DNA from: Geomonas diazotrophica
Lineage (GTDB): Bacteria > Desulfobacterota > Desulfuromonadia > Geobacterales > Geobacteraceae
DNA length: 64,000 nucleotides
NCBI RefSeq assembly: GCF_018919385.1
Contig: NZ_JAHLMF010000014.1
Span: 62,001-126,000, forward strand
Direction of reading: 5' to 3'
Shown here: one piece after another, positions 18,366-26,359 of the stretch
Position numbering within the stretch: the stretch's first letter is position 1
Layout of the letters: each line of letters opens with the position of its first letter
The notes under the pieces: model-generated
Databases searched by the model: none
What the model was told of the DNA's origin: nothing
The model's input: the letters and a program-made list of their open reading frames with translations, nothing else
Translations under genes and position numbers: made by a program

Positions 18366-19985
18366 TCAGAGAATGTAATCCGTTGAGAGGAAGTGGGACT
18401 TTCTCTCCTTCACGATCCCGGTGATGATGTCGCGGTTGGCGTCGGTCTCCCGCGCCGCCACGACGATCCGGATCGAGAATACGCGCAGGGCGTCGGCGAC
18501 GGACTGGGTCCCCTCGGCGGAGTTCTTGCGGCCGTTGAAGGGGAAGCTGTCGGGGCTTCTCTGGCACTTGCTGTTGATGTTGATGCGGCAGACCTGGTTC
18601 ACCAGGGCGTCGATCAGTTGGGAGAGCTGCTCCTCGTTCCTGCCGAAGATGCTCGCCTGCTGGCCGTAGTTGGATTGCACCACGTAGTCGATGGTCTCCT
18701 TCAGGTCGTCATAGACCACGACCGGGACCACCGGCCCGAACTGCTCCTCGTGGTAGACCCGCATCTGCGGGGTCACCGGGTAGAGCAGGGCCGGGTAGAA
18801 GAAGGAGCCGCTCCGCGTGCCGCCACCGGGGTTCACCACCCGGGCGCCGTGCGCCTCGGCGTCGCGCAGAAGCCCCTCCAGGTATTCCGGCTTTTCCGGT
18901 TCGGGAAGCGCCGTGATGGCGACACCCTCCTGCCAGGGGACCCCGCACTTGAGCGCCGCGATACCCTGCGCCATCCCCTCCAGGAACCGCTGCGCGGTCT
19001 TTCTGTGCACGAAGATGATCTTCAGCGCGGTGCAGCGCTGGCCGTTGAAGCTGAGCGCACCCGAGAGGCACTCCTCGACGGCGAGATCGAGGTCCGCGTC
19101 GGGGAGGATGATGGCCGGGTTCTTGGCGTCGAGCCCCAGCACGCAGCGCAGCCGGTGCGGGCGGGGATGGCTCGCGCGCAGGGCGTCCGCGACCTTGCTG
19201 GTGCCTATGAACCCCAGGACGTCGACGCGGCCGGTGGCCATGAGCGGGGGGAGCACCACCTCGCCGTCGCCGTACACCGTGTTCACCACGCCGGCCGGGA
19301 AGCAGTCGCGGAAGGCGGCCAGAAGCGGCTCGAAGAGGAGGACCCCGAAGCGGGGGGGCTTGAGGATGATGGTGTTCCCCATGACCAGCGACGGGATCAG
19401 CGTGGTGAAGGTCTCGTACAGGGGGAAGTTGTAGGGCCCCATGCAGAGCACGACCCCCAAGGGCGCGCGGCGGATCTGCCCGATGATCCCCTGCTGGATC
19501 ACGAAACGGGAGGAGACCCGGTCCAGCTCCTTGAGCGCCTCGACGGTGTCCTTCAGGTAGGCGAGTGCGCGATCGAATTCGGCCTCGGCCTCCTTGAGAG
19601 ACTTGCCGATCTCCCACATGAGGAGCTTCACCACCTCGCTGCGCTTTTCCTTCACGGCGCGGCTGAAGCAGGTTACGCAATGGATGCGCTCCCCCACCGA
19701 CATGGTGGGCCAGGCTCCCCGACCGTTGTCGTAGGCGTCAACGGCGACGTCGAGCGCCTCGAGCGAGGCGGCGACGGAAAGGGCAGGCGCCTCCCCTACC
19801 CTCTGCGCCTCGGGATGCGCGCCGTTTAGCACCCGCACCGGCGAGAGCACCTCCTGCATGGGGCCTTCCCAGCGGCGCAGTTCGCCGCCGATCAGGTAGT
19901 AGTCTTGGCGGATCGGGTTTTCTATGTGGTACGGGGCGGGGATTTCCTGCGGCAGCGGGGACAGACCTGCGATCTTCTTCTTCAC
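18366..19985 (-). CDS. GapN-type NADP-dependent glyceraldehyde-3-phosphate dehydrogenase (aldehyde dehydrogenase family)
   Basis: About 539 residues, cytoplasmic. The fold is aldehyde dehydrogenase, with the active cysteine in SFNGQRCTALK and the GapN-like C-terminal stretch INSKCQRSPDSFPFNGRKNS. GapN oxidises glyceraldehyde-3-phosphate directly to 3-phosphoglycerate, bypassing ATP formation. The position of the usual catalytic Glu (ELGGK in most members) reads GLDAKN here, so chemistry should be confirmed. A GTG at 19985 is chosen since AAGGAAGG precedes it. The frame opens further to 20054. Confidence 0.75.
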   Translation of the reverse strand: MKKKIAGLSPLPQEIPAPYHIENPIRQDYYLIGGELRRWEGPMQEVLSPVRVLNGAHPEAQRVGEAPALSVAASLEALDVAVDAYDNGRGAWPTMSVGERIHCVTCFSRAVKEKRSEVVKLLMWEIGKSLKEAEAEFDRALAYLKDTVEALKELDRVSSRFVIQQGIIGQIRRAPLGVVLCMGPYNFPLYETFTTLIPSLVMGNTIILKPPRFGVLLFEPLLAAFRDCFPAGVVNTVYGDGEVVLPPLMATGRVDVLGFIGTSKVADALRASHPRPHRLRCVLGLDAKNPAIILPDADLDLAVEECLSGALSFNGQRCTALKIIFVHRKTAQRFLEGMAQGIAALKCGVPWQEGVAITALPEPEKPEYLEGLLRDAEAHGARVVNPGGGTRSGSFFYPALLYPVTPQMRVYHEEQFGPVVPVVVYDDLKETIDYVVQSNYGQQASIFGRNEEQLSQLIDALVNQVCRININSKCQRSPDSFPFNGRKNSAEGTQSVADALRVFSIRIVVAARETDANRDIITGIVKERKSHFLSTDYIL

Positions 19986-20038
19986 TTTGCCTTCCTTACT
20001 GACAGACGTAATTGCCGGATTCAGCTCCGGTCTCCGGG

Positions 20039-20053
20039 TGACGCCAAGCGTCA
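20039..20053. promoter_or_regulatory. 15-bp palindrome upstream of the gapN-like gene
   Basis: TGACGC-CAA-GCGTCA is a perfect inverted repeat about 55 bp upstream of the chosen start. It could be an operator for a dimeric regulator. The regulator is unknown. Confidence 0.4.
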
Positions 20054-20126
20054 CTCACAGCTATACGCCAACATAAAAGAAGGGTCAACCTGTTTGATGG
20101 TTGTCGCGTTCTACAGACCGTACCGA

Positions 20127-20154
20127 TTGCGCAATGACAAAGCGCCAGTATACT
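20127..20154 (+). promoter_or_regulatory. Putative promoter of the ferritin-like gene
   Basis: TTGCGC, a 16-bp spacer and TATACT stand about 58 bp before the ATG. Confidence 0.45.
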
Positions 20155-20211
20155 CCTTTGGGTCTGAACGTTTTTGACAGTGGCACTACAATCGGAAAAG
20201 GAGATCTGGAT

Positions 20212-20715
20212 ATGGGATCAAAGGGACGTGAAATAGTCGGCATGAACGTCGATGAACTCCTTACACTGCTGAACCGCGCCTTCTGCGACGAGTGGTTCGC
20301 CTACTACCAGTACTGGCTGGGCGCGAAGCTGGTGAAGGGGCCGATGAAGGACGCGGTCGGAGCGGAACTTTTGGTGCACGCAACCGAGGAGCTGGCCCAC
20401 GCGGACCTGGTGGCGCTGCGCATCATCCAGCTCGGGGGAACCCCGGTCACCAAGCCGGAGGAGTGGTACAAGTTCACCAACTGCGGCTACGATGCGCCGG
20501 ACGATCCTTTCGTGAAGACCATCCTGGAGCAGAACATCAAGGGGGAGCAGTGCGCCATCGGCGTGTACAAGAAGCTCCTGGACCTGACCCGCGAGAAGGA
20601 CCCGGTCACCTACAACATGGTGCTCACCATCCTTCAGCAGGAGGTCGAGCACGAGGAGGACCTCCAGGCGCTTTTGGAAGACTACGACCTGCTGATCGGG
20701 GCGATGAAGGGGTAG
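20212..20715 (+). CDS. Dps-like ferritin (DPSL/thioferritin-type)
   Basis: A 167-residue four-helix ferritin-like protein, likely an iron-storing or peroxide-detoxifying cage. Di-iron ligands are visible: E27 (CDEWFAYYQYW), E59/E60 and H63 (ATEELAHADL), E112, and E144/H147 (QQEVEHEEDL). Two cysteines, C91 (TNCGYDAP) and C114 (GEQCAIGVY), fall where the Dps-like thioferritin subgroup has its cysteine pair near the active site, as I recall it. The ATG at 20212 has AAGGAG 8 bp upstream. It is monocistronic between a promoter and a bidirectional terminator. Confidence 0.8.
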   Translation: MGSKGREIVGMNVDELLTLLNRAFCDEWFAYYQYWLGAKLVKGPMKDAVGAELLVHATEELAHADLVALRIIQLGGTPVTKPEEWYKFTNCGYDAPDDPFVKTILEQNIKGEQCAIGVYKKLLDLTREKDPVTYNMVLTILQQEVEHEEDLQALLEDYDLLIGAMKG

Positions 20716-20740
20716 TCCCCTAGTTCATGCACCGGTAAGA

Positions 20741-20778
20741 AAAAAGCCCCGTCCATGCTGGCGGGGCTTTTGTTTTTT
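20741..20778. terminator. Bidirectional terminator between ferritin and hicB
   Basis: Stem AAAGCCCCG/CGGGGCTTT with A-run and T-run on either side. It serves the ferritin gene (+) and the hicAB operon (-). Confidence 0.85.
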
Positions 20779-20808
20779 CTCAGCCGAAACAGCAGAGGAG
20801 CTATACCT

Positions 20809-21135
20809 TCACGAAACTTTTGAAAAGACTTCGGCGGCCCACTGGTTCAGGCTCATGCCATGGGCCTCTGCCATCATTGCGGCACGGGCGTGAACCTCGG
20901 GGGGAAGCCGCAGCATGACTTTCCCTGAATAAGGCTTGTGAGGTGCCCTCTTTAGTTTCTCACAGGTTGCAAGATAGTCGTCCACGGCCTCCTCGAATGC
21001 CAGCCGCAGTGCCTTTACAGATTCTGCGTGAAAGCCAATGACGTCCTTGATGCCTGCGATGCGGCCAATGAAACAGGCATCTTCATCGCTGTACTCGATC
21101 CTCGCTGCATATCCCCTGTACGTCATAGTGCTCAT
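20809..21135 (-). CDS. hicB: HicB-family antitoxin
   Basis: A 108-residue antitoxin. The N-terminal half is the degraded-RNase-H-like HicB fold (YAARIEYSDEDACFIGRIAGI...GFHAESVKALRLAFEEAVDDYL). The C-terminal end is a ribbon-helix-helix DNA-binding motif (KVMLRLPPEVHARAAMMAEAHGMSLNQWAAEVF). It should neutralise HicA and autoregulate the operon. Its ATG overlaps the hicA stop by 4 bp. Confidence 0.88.
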   Translation of the reverse strand: MSTMTYRGYAARIEYSDEDACFIGRIAGIKDVIGFHAESVKALRLAFEEAVDDYLATCEKLKRAPHKPYSGKVMLRLPPEVHARAAMMAEAHGMSLNQWAAEVFSKVS

Positions 21136-21386
21136 GGTTTGACTCCTGCATTTTCCAGGAAAGCTCTCGCGTCCCTAACTTGGTACGGCTTCGCCTCCTT
21201 TGCCGGGTGAGGCCGGTGAAAAGTGGCAACAACACCATTGAGAAAGAAACGGACCCGGGACCCGCCCCCTTCGATGGTTTGCGCACCTAGCGCTATGAAC
21301 AATGCCTCGATGCGGCGCCATTCCAGACCCGAAGGGACAGGATGTATAAAAATAGCTTCTAGGGTTTGGCGATGGCTTTTGTTCAT
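21132..21386 (-). CDS. hicA: HicA-family toxin (variant without the GSHH motif)
   Basis: An 84-residue protein, MNKSHRQTLEAIFIHPVPSG..., with the double-stranded RNA-binding-like HicA layout. HicA toxins are mRNA interferases. In well-studied members a His in a GSHHxF-type motif is essential. Here that stretch reads GGGSRVRFFLNG, and His appears instead in TFHRPHP. This matches a distinct sequence subgroup, so activity is plausible but unproven. The ATG at 21386 has no clear RBS. The promoter -10 ends 6 bp before it, which suggests a near-leaderless mRNA. Confidence 0.8.
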   Translation of the reverse strand: MNKSHRQTLEAIFIHPVPSGLEWRRIEALFIALGAQTIEGGGSRVRFFLNGVVATFHRPHPAKEAKPYQVRDARAFLENAGVKP

Positions 21387-21392
21387 GACGTT

Positions 21393-21421
21393 AGCATACT
21401 TGAGCCAGGCCAGGGTTGCAA
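21393..21421 (-). promoter_or_regulatory. Promoter of hicAB
   Basis: On the minus strand TTGCAA, a 17-bp spacer and TATGCT. The -10 ends 6 bp before the hicA ATG, so transcription would start at or next to the start codon. Confidence 0.6.
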
Positions 21422-21565
21422 TCACAAAGTGATATCACTTGCTCCTTTTCCGATACGGTTCAACATGCAAAATGGCAGGATCTGCGGCTTCGTTGTCCTT
21501 GAAAGGTGAGCCGGTGTTGTGCAATGATCCCGACAGGCTAGCGGGAAGCAGGAACGGGAGGTGCC

Positions 21566-22540
21566 ATGAACGGGACAATCATCATAGCGGTCGCCGCTTA
21601 CGAAGGGGCGGAACTTCTGGACGTCACAGGACCGATCGAAGTCTTCAACATGCTGAACCGCTGCCTGGCCGAATCCGAGCCGCAGCGCCCGGGGTACCGC
21701 ATCGTCATCCTGGCGGAAAAGGCGGGACCGTTTTGCACCTGCCCGGGAGTGCGCATCGTCGCGGACCACGCATGGGAGGATCTGCCGGAACAGGCGGACA
21801 CCATACTGGTGCCCGGGAGCCCGGATGACGCGCTGGAGCGGGCCATGAAGGAGCAAAGGTTGCTGTCCTGGCTCGCCGCGCAGGGACCGCACGCACGGCG
21901 CCTCGTTTCGGTCTGCACCGGTTCGCTTCTTTTGGCAGAGGGGGGACTCTTGAAGGGAAAACGCGCCACGACGCACTGGCTCGACCTGGACCGGCTGCGC
22001 AACTACCCGGGGGTTCATGTGGAAAACGACGCCATCTACACGCGCGACGGGAAGGTGGCTACCTCGGCCGGGGTGACCGCGGGTATGGATCTGGCGCTCG
22101 CCCTGGTAGAGGAGGATTTCGGCAGGAAGACGGCACTCGCGGTGGCAAGGCGCCTGGTGATGTTCCTGAAAAGGCCCGGAGGCCAGGCCCAGTTCAGCAC
22201 ACAGCTCAGGGCCCAGATGGTCGAGGGGGGGCAGCTCGCACCGCTGCTCGCCTGGCTCAGGGAAAACCCGTGCGACAAGGCGACTGTGGAGGATCTGGCA
22301 CAGCGGGCGGCGATGAGCCCGCGCAACTTCGCCCGGGTGTTCCTGCGGGAGACCGGGAAGACACCGGCCAAGTATCTGGACCAGCTCCGGTTGGAGCGCT
22401 CGGTCGCGTTGCTGGAAGAGACCACCCTGCCGCTGGAACGGGTGGCCCGGGAAAGCGGCTTCACCTGCGCCGAACAGATGCGGCGCGCCTTCGTCCGGGA
22501 GATGGGAGTCACCCCCCTCGCCTACCGGACGCGCTTCTGA
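21566..22540 (+). CDS. GlxA-family transcriptional regulator (DJ-1/PfpI plus AraC HTH)
   Basis: A 324-residue regulator. Residues 1-200 form a DJ-1/PfpI-like domain with the nucleophile-elbow cysteine in SVCTGSLLLAEGGLL and the TTHW motif. Residues 220-324 are an AraC/XylS double helix-turn-helix (MSPRNFARVFLRETGKTPAKYLDQLRLERS, then FTCAEQMRRAFVREMGVTPLAYRTRF). Such proteins sense a small ligand, but the ligand is unknown here. RBS GGAGGTGCC. A DUF2917 gene follows 13 bp downstream, probably co-transcribed. Confidence 0.9.
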   Translation: MNGTIIIAVAAYEGAELLDVTGPIEVFNMLNRCLAESEPQRPGYRIVILAEKAGPFCTCPGVRIVADHAWEDLPEQADTILVPGSPDDALERAMKEQRLLSWLAAQGPHARRLVSVCTGSLLLAEGGLLKGKRATTHWLDLDRLRNYPGVHVENDAIYTRDGKVATSAGVTAGMDLALALVEEDFGRKTALAVARRLVMFLKRPGGQAQFSTQLRAQMVEGGQLAPLLAWLRENPCDKATVEDLAQRAAMSPRNFARVFLRETGKTPAKYLDQLRLERSVALLEETTLPLERVARESGFTCAEQMRRAFVREMGVTPLAYRTRF

Positions 22541-22553
22541 CGAGGAGGTTCAC

Positions 22554-22829
22554 ATGCGATATCTGCTGGCCAAAGGGGAAGTGGTAACGATCAAGGCCGA
22601 CGACGCCGTCGAGTCGCTCGTTCTGGTCGCCGGAGAGGTATGGCTGACCCGCTCCTCGGACACCCGCGACTACTGCCTCAAGGAGGGGCGACGCCTGACG
22701 GTGGCCCGGGGCGAGACGCTGATCATCGAGGCCCTTGCCCCCTGCACCCTGGCCATCACCTGCCGGGAACTCCGCGCCGGCTTGCGCATCACCATGGCTT
22801 GGCACCGCACCTCCCCCCGCACAGCCTGA
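22554..22829 (+). CDS. DUF2917 domain protein
   Basis: A 91-residue protein, MRYLLAKGEVVTIKADDAVESLVLVAGEVWLTRSSDTRDY..., of the small DUF2917 cupin-like family (GEVWLTR.S...DY.L..G..L). Function is unknown. It sits 13 bp after the GlxA-type regulator with RBS GAGGAGGTTCAC, so the two look like an operon. It is convergent with the transporter gene, whose stop is 8 bp away. Confidence 0.8.
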   Translation: MRYLLAKGEVVTIKADDAVESLVLVAGEVWLTRSSDTRDYCLKEGRRLTVARGETLIIEALAPCTLAITCRELRAGLRITMAWHRTSPRTA

Positions 22830-22836
22830 GCTCAGC

Positions 22837-23277
22837 TCACCCCTTGACCGCCGGGGCGACCGGCCAGCTGATGATGAGCACCCCGAGGATGCAGGTCGCG
22901 ATCCCCACGAGCCGCAGCCAGTGCATCTCCCCCCCCAGGAACCAGTAGGAGAGCAGCAACACCAGGGCGGACTGGCAGCCGATGATGGCCAGGGCGTACC
23001 CCGCGTTGGCGCTCGAGGAGGTGGCCAGGAACATGGCCCAGTTGCCGAGCACGCTGCAGGCTCCCGCCGCAAGGAGCAGGGGCACGGCGGATTTCCAGGC
23101 CGGCCACATCCCCCAGTCCCCGGCCGACCACGCTGCGAAGCTGACCGTGAGCACCAGCGAGAGCACCAGCATGGAGAACTGGACCGAAACGCCGCGTTTG
23201 ACGGCTGCGGTCATGAACAGCACCATGAAAGCGAAGCTCACCAGCGCGGTGAGGGCCTGGGTTACGTAGTTCCACAT
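22837..23277 (-). CDS. Small EamA/DMT-family transporter
   Basis: A 146-residue integral membrane protein with four to five hydrophobic helices, ending GGEMHWLRLVGIATCILGVLIISWPVAPAVKG. The repeat resembles half of an EamA drug/metabolite transporter, so it likely works as a dimer. Substrate unknown. RBS AAGGAGGTCAGCC precedes the ATG. The histidine kinase gene lies 18 bp upstream on the same strand. Confidence 0.75.
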   Translation of the reverse strand: MWNYVTQALTALVSFAFMVLFMTAAVKRGVSVQFSMLVLSLVLTVSFAAWSAGDWGMWPAWKSAVPLLLAAGACSVLGNWAMFLATSSSANAGYALAIIGCQSALVLLLSYWFLGGEMHWLRLVGIATCILGVLIISWPVAPAVKG

Positions 23278-23295
23278 GGCTGACCTCCTTTTGTG

Positions 23296-25005
23296 CTACG
23301 AAGAGCCTCTGCGCTCCAGTACCTGCCGGATGGTCCGCCCCAGGGTCCTCATGGTGTAGGGCTTCATAAGGCAGGCCCGGATGCCGTGCTCGGCATCCTT
23401 TTCATCGACGGTCTCTTTGAACCCGGTGCAGAGGATGACGGGAACGTCGGGTCGCAAAGCCGTGATCTCCCGCGCCAACTCCCTTCCGGACTGCCCCGGC
23501 ATGGTGAGGTCGGTGATCACCAGGTCGAAGCCGTACGGTTCGGCCCGGAACAGATCGAGGGCGCCCGCGCTGCTGATGGACGTGACCACGCTGTAACCCA
23601 GATTCTCCAGGATCCCCTGCCCCAGGACGGTGAGGGATTCCTCGTCGTCCACGAACAGGATCCGCTCGTTCCCCTGCAGCAGTTGCTCCGGCACTTCCTC
23701 CTCGCGCTTGATCTCCAGTGAGACCGCCGGGAGAAAGACCTCGAAGCAGGTGCCCGCCCCCGGCTCGCTGTGCACCGCTATCGCGCCGCCGTGGTTCTTG
23801 ACGATCCCCTGTACCACGGCGAGACCGAGGCCGGTCCCCTCGCCTGCAGGCTTGGTGGTGAAATAAGGATCGAAGATCCGCTCCAGTACCCGGTTTTCCA
23901 TGCCGCGACCGGTGTCGCGCACGCAAAGATGCAGGTGTTCCACGGGATCGAGGAAGGGAAAAGGGGCGAGCTGGGGAGAGCCGGGCGGTACCACCCGGAG
24001 CGACACGGTCATGCGCCCACCGTTGGGGAGCATGGCGTGGGCCGCGTTGGTGCCGAGGTTCATCAGCACCTGGTGCAACTGCGTGGGGTCGGCGAATACC
24101 TTGTCCTCATCGGGGGGTACCTCGACCTCCTTGATGATCTCGATGGAGGCGGGGAGCGAGGAGCGGAGCAGGCGGCAGGCGTCGTCGAGGATGGCAACCA
24201 GGTGCACCGCCTTTCTTTCCTGCTCACTGTGCCTGCTGAAAGTGAGGATCTGGCGCACCAGGTCCGCCGCCCGCTGCGCCGATGTGAAGACCTGCTCCAT
24301 CTCCGAGCGTCCCACCCCACCTTCCGGCACCTTGTGCAGCACCATGTCCGTGAAGCCGAGGATGGAGGTGAGGATGTTGTTGAAGTCGTGGGCGATGCCG
24401 GCGGCCAGCGTCCCGATCGCCTCCATCTTCTGCGCCTGGCGCAGTTCTTTCTCGGTCCTGCGCAGCTCCGCCGTCCGTTCCTCGACCCGCTTTTCAAGCA
24501 GATCGTTCGCCTCCAGGACCGCCCGCGTCGCCACCTCGGCCCGTTCCTTGGCCTCCACCAGCTCCTCGGTCCGTTCGCGTACCAGTTCCTCCAGGTGGTC
24601 CCGGTACTTGATCAGCTCGGCCTCGGCCACCTTCTGCTCGGTGATGTCGGTACCGCTCCCTATCCAGCGCACGATGCGACCTTTTTGATCCTTCTGCGGG
24701 ACCGCCCGGGACAGCACCCAGCGGTATTCCCCGTCGAAGCGCCGGTTACGGTGCAGACAGCTGTAGGGCTCTCCCGTCGCGAGGGAGTGCTGCCACTTTT
24801 GCGCGGTGATGGCAACGTCGTCGGGATGGATGATGCTGCGCCACGGTTCCGGGTCGGGCTCCCCGGGAACGAGGCCGTTGAACTCGTACCAGCGCAGGTT
24901 GGCGAAGTCCTGGGCGCCGTCGGGCGTGGCGGTCCAGACGATCTGGGGGATCGTATCGATGATGAAGCGATAGAGTTTTTCGGTAGGGTGGAGAGTATCG
25001 GTCAC
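23296..25005 (-). CDS. PAS-domain hybrid histidine kinase with C-terminal receiver
   Basis: About 569 residues. A PAS domain (residues 15-130, ending GSGTDITEQ) leads to a coiled coil (DHLEELVRERTEELVEAKERAEV...). HisKA follows with phosphoacceptor His in GIAHDFNNILTS, then HATPase with NLGTNAAHAM, DTGRGM and GTGLGLAVV, and a receiver domain with phosphoacceptor Asp in VITDLTMPGQSG. No membrane segment is seen, so the signal is probably cytoplasmic. The GTG at 25005 has GAGGG upstream. A TTG at 25026 is an alternative. Confidence 0.88.
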   Translation of the reverse strand: MTDTLHPTEKLYRFIIDTIPQIVWTATPDGAQDFANLRWYEFNGLVPGEPDPEPWRSIIHPDDVAITAQKWQHSLATGEPYSCLHRNRRFDGEYRWVLSRAVPQKDQKGRIVRWIGSGTDITEQKVAEAELIKYRDHLEELVRERTEELVEAKERAEVATRAVLEANDLLEKRVEERTAELRRTEKELRQAQKMEAIGTLAAGIAHDFNNILTSILGFTDMVLHKVPEGGVGRSEMEQVFTSAQRAADLVRQILTFSRHSEQERKAVHLVAILDDACRLLRSSLPASIEIIKEVEVPPDEDKVFADPTQLHQVLMNLGTNAAHAMLPNGGRMTVSLRVVPPGSPQLAPFPFLDPVEHLHLCVRDTGRGMENRVLERIFDPYFTTKPAGEGTGLGLAVVQGIVKNHGGAIAVHSEPGAGTCFEVFLPAVSLEIKREEEVPEQLLQGNERILFVDDEESLTVLGQGILENLGYSVVTSISSAGALDLFRAEPYGFDLVITDLTMPGQSGRELAREITALRPDVPVILCTGFKETVDEKDAEHGIRACLMKPYTMRTLGRTIRQVLERRGSS

Positions 25006-25184
25006 TCGGCCCTCTGTTACAGACAAACTCTTACATAGGGATCAGACGAGCGGCTACTGGTGTTGGGAAAATATACAGAGCTTTTAGGACAGTTCAAGCC
25101 TCTTTCTTTGTTTATTGATGATGAAGCAGAGGCATTGACTGAAAGATACAGAGGCGCCGGGGTAGGAACCTTGCAATCGCCATC

Positions 25185-25748
25185 TCACTTCAAAAGAGTG
25201 TGCTCCAGGAGAATCTTGAGCCCTATCAGGCAGAGCACCACGCCGCCGCAGACCTCTACCCGCCTGCCCCAGTTATCGCCCAGCCTGCGCCCCAGGAGCA
25301 TCCCGGCGACGGTCAGCACGCCGGCAACCAGGCCGATGATCACCGAAGGAACCCATACGCTCACCCCGATCATCGCCAGCGACAGCCCGACGGCGAAGGC
25401 GTCGATGCTGGTGGCGACCGAAAGCATCACCATGGTGAGCCCCTTGGTCGGGTCCGACGGGGAAGCGTCCTCCTCCTCTTCGAAGGCCTCGACGATCATC
25501 CTTCCGCCGACGTAGGCCAGGAGGCCGAAGGCGATCCAGTGGTCATAGGCGGTGATCCATTTCTGGACCGTGAGGCCGAGCAGCCACCCCGCGATGGGCA
25601 TGAGCGCCTGAAACAGGCCGAAATGGAAACCGAGCCGGAACAGGTGACGGCCGGTGATCGGGTTGAGCACCGCCCCCGTGGCCAGGGCCACCGCGAAGGC
25701 GTCCATGGCCAAGGCCAGGGCGATGCCGAAGATGCTGATCCAATCCAT
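25185..25748 (-). CDS. mntP: Manganese efflux pump MntP
   Basis: A 187-residue inner-membrane protein with six hydrophobic helices in two repeats. The repeat motif appears as ALAMDAFAVALATG and VATSIDAFAVGLSLA (the conserved Asp residues) typical of MntP (DUF204). It exports Mn2+. The ATG at 25748 begins MDWISIFGIALALAMDA. The frame continues upstream to 26144 but that part is non-coding in character. I looked for a yybP-ykoY manganese riboswitch upstream and did not see a convincing one. Confidence 0.92.
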   Translation of the reverse strand: MDWISIFGIALALAMDAFAVALATGAVLNPITGRHLFRLGFHFGLFQALMPIAGWLLGLTVQKWITAYDHWIAFGLLAYVGGRMIVEAFEEEEDASPSDPTKGLTMVMLSVATSIDAFAVGLSLAMIGVSVWVPSVIIGLVAGVLTVAGMLLGRRLGDNWGRRVEVCGGVVLCLIGLKILLEHTLLK

Positions 25749-25948
25749 TAAGACTCCACTTTCTTTAAACGTTCCTGACCGGATACAACAGTCACGCCTC
25801 CGCGCGCGGCAGCGCCGGGGGGAGTTGTGCATCCTCCCTCCCCCTGGGCATAGCAACCGCGTGACGACATAGCCGATGGCAGCGCCCTCCCCCGGCCTGA
25901 GCCCTCCCTCACCCGGGGGAGAGGGGATGGGACGAGACCGGGGTGTGG

Positions 25949-26284
25949 CTAATAGCCGTAATCGAGACTCTGGATGCGGGAGACCCGGCCGTCCTGCAGC
26001 TCCAGTTGGTACTGGAACTCGTTGGGGCCGAAGTTGAAGATCCAGTTGTCGACGATGATGTTGGTGATACTCCTGGTCGGGCCGGACTGCTCCTTCTGCA
26101 CCACCTTCTTGGAACTTTGACTGGTCGTGGCGGGTTGGCCGCACTTGGCGAGCACCTCCCCAGCGGAGTCCCCGACGGACACGATGCCGCCTTTGCAGCG
26201 CACGGTCTCGCTGTCGGCAAACGCGGGGGCGGACAGCATCACGACGGCAGACAACGCGGCGGTCAGGTGAAAGGCTGTTTTCAT
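25949..26284 (-). CDS. Secreted DUF2845 protein
   Basis: A 111-residue protein. The signal peptide is MKTAFHLTAALSAVVMLSAPAFA. The mature part contains CKGGIVSVGDSAGEVLAKCGQPA, then IIVDNWIFNFGPNEFQYQLELQDGRVSRIQSLDYGY, which is the DUF2845 pattern (two cysteines, W.YN.G...). Periplasmic, function unknown. RBS AGGAGG is upstream. It is separated from the tup genes by 75 bp. Confidence 0.85.
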   Translation of the reverse strand: MKTAFHLTAALSAVVMLSAPAFADSETVRCKGGIVSVGDSAGEVLAKCGQPATTSQSSKKVVQKEQSGPTRSITNIIVDNWIFNFGPNEFQYQLELQDGRVSRIQSLDYGY

Positions 26285-26359
26285 CTCAATCCTCCTGATG
26301 CTCCTGTTGGCAAAACAGATAGGAATATAAGGTACAAGCGATATTTTGCAAAGCGCTAA

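Noticed and set aside
25749-25948. Manganese riboswitch (yybP-ykoY type) before mntP
   Set aside because: I could not find the conserved stem-loop sequences. The stretch is mostly a G/C-rich intergenic repeat-like sequence.
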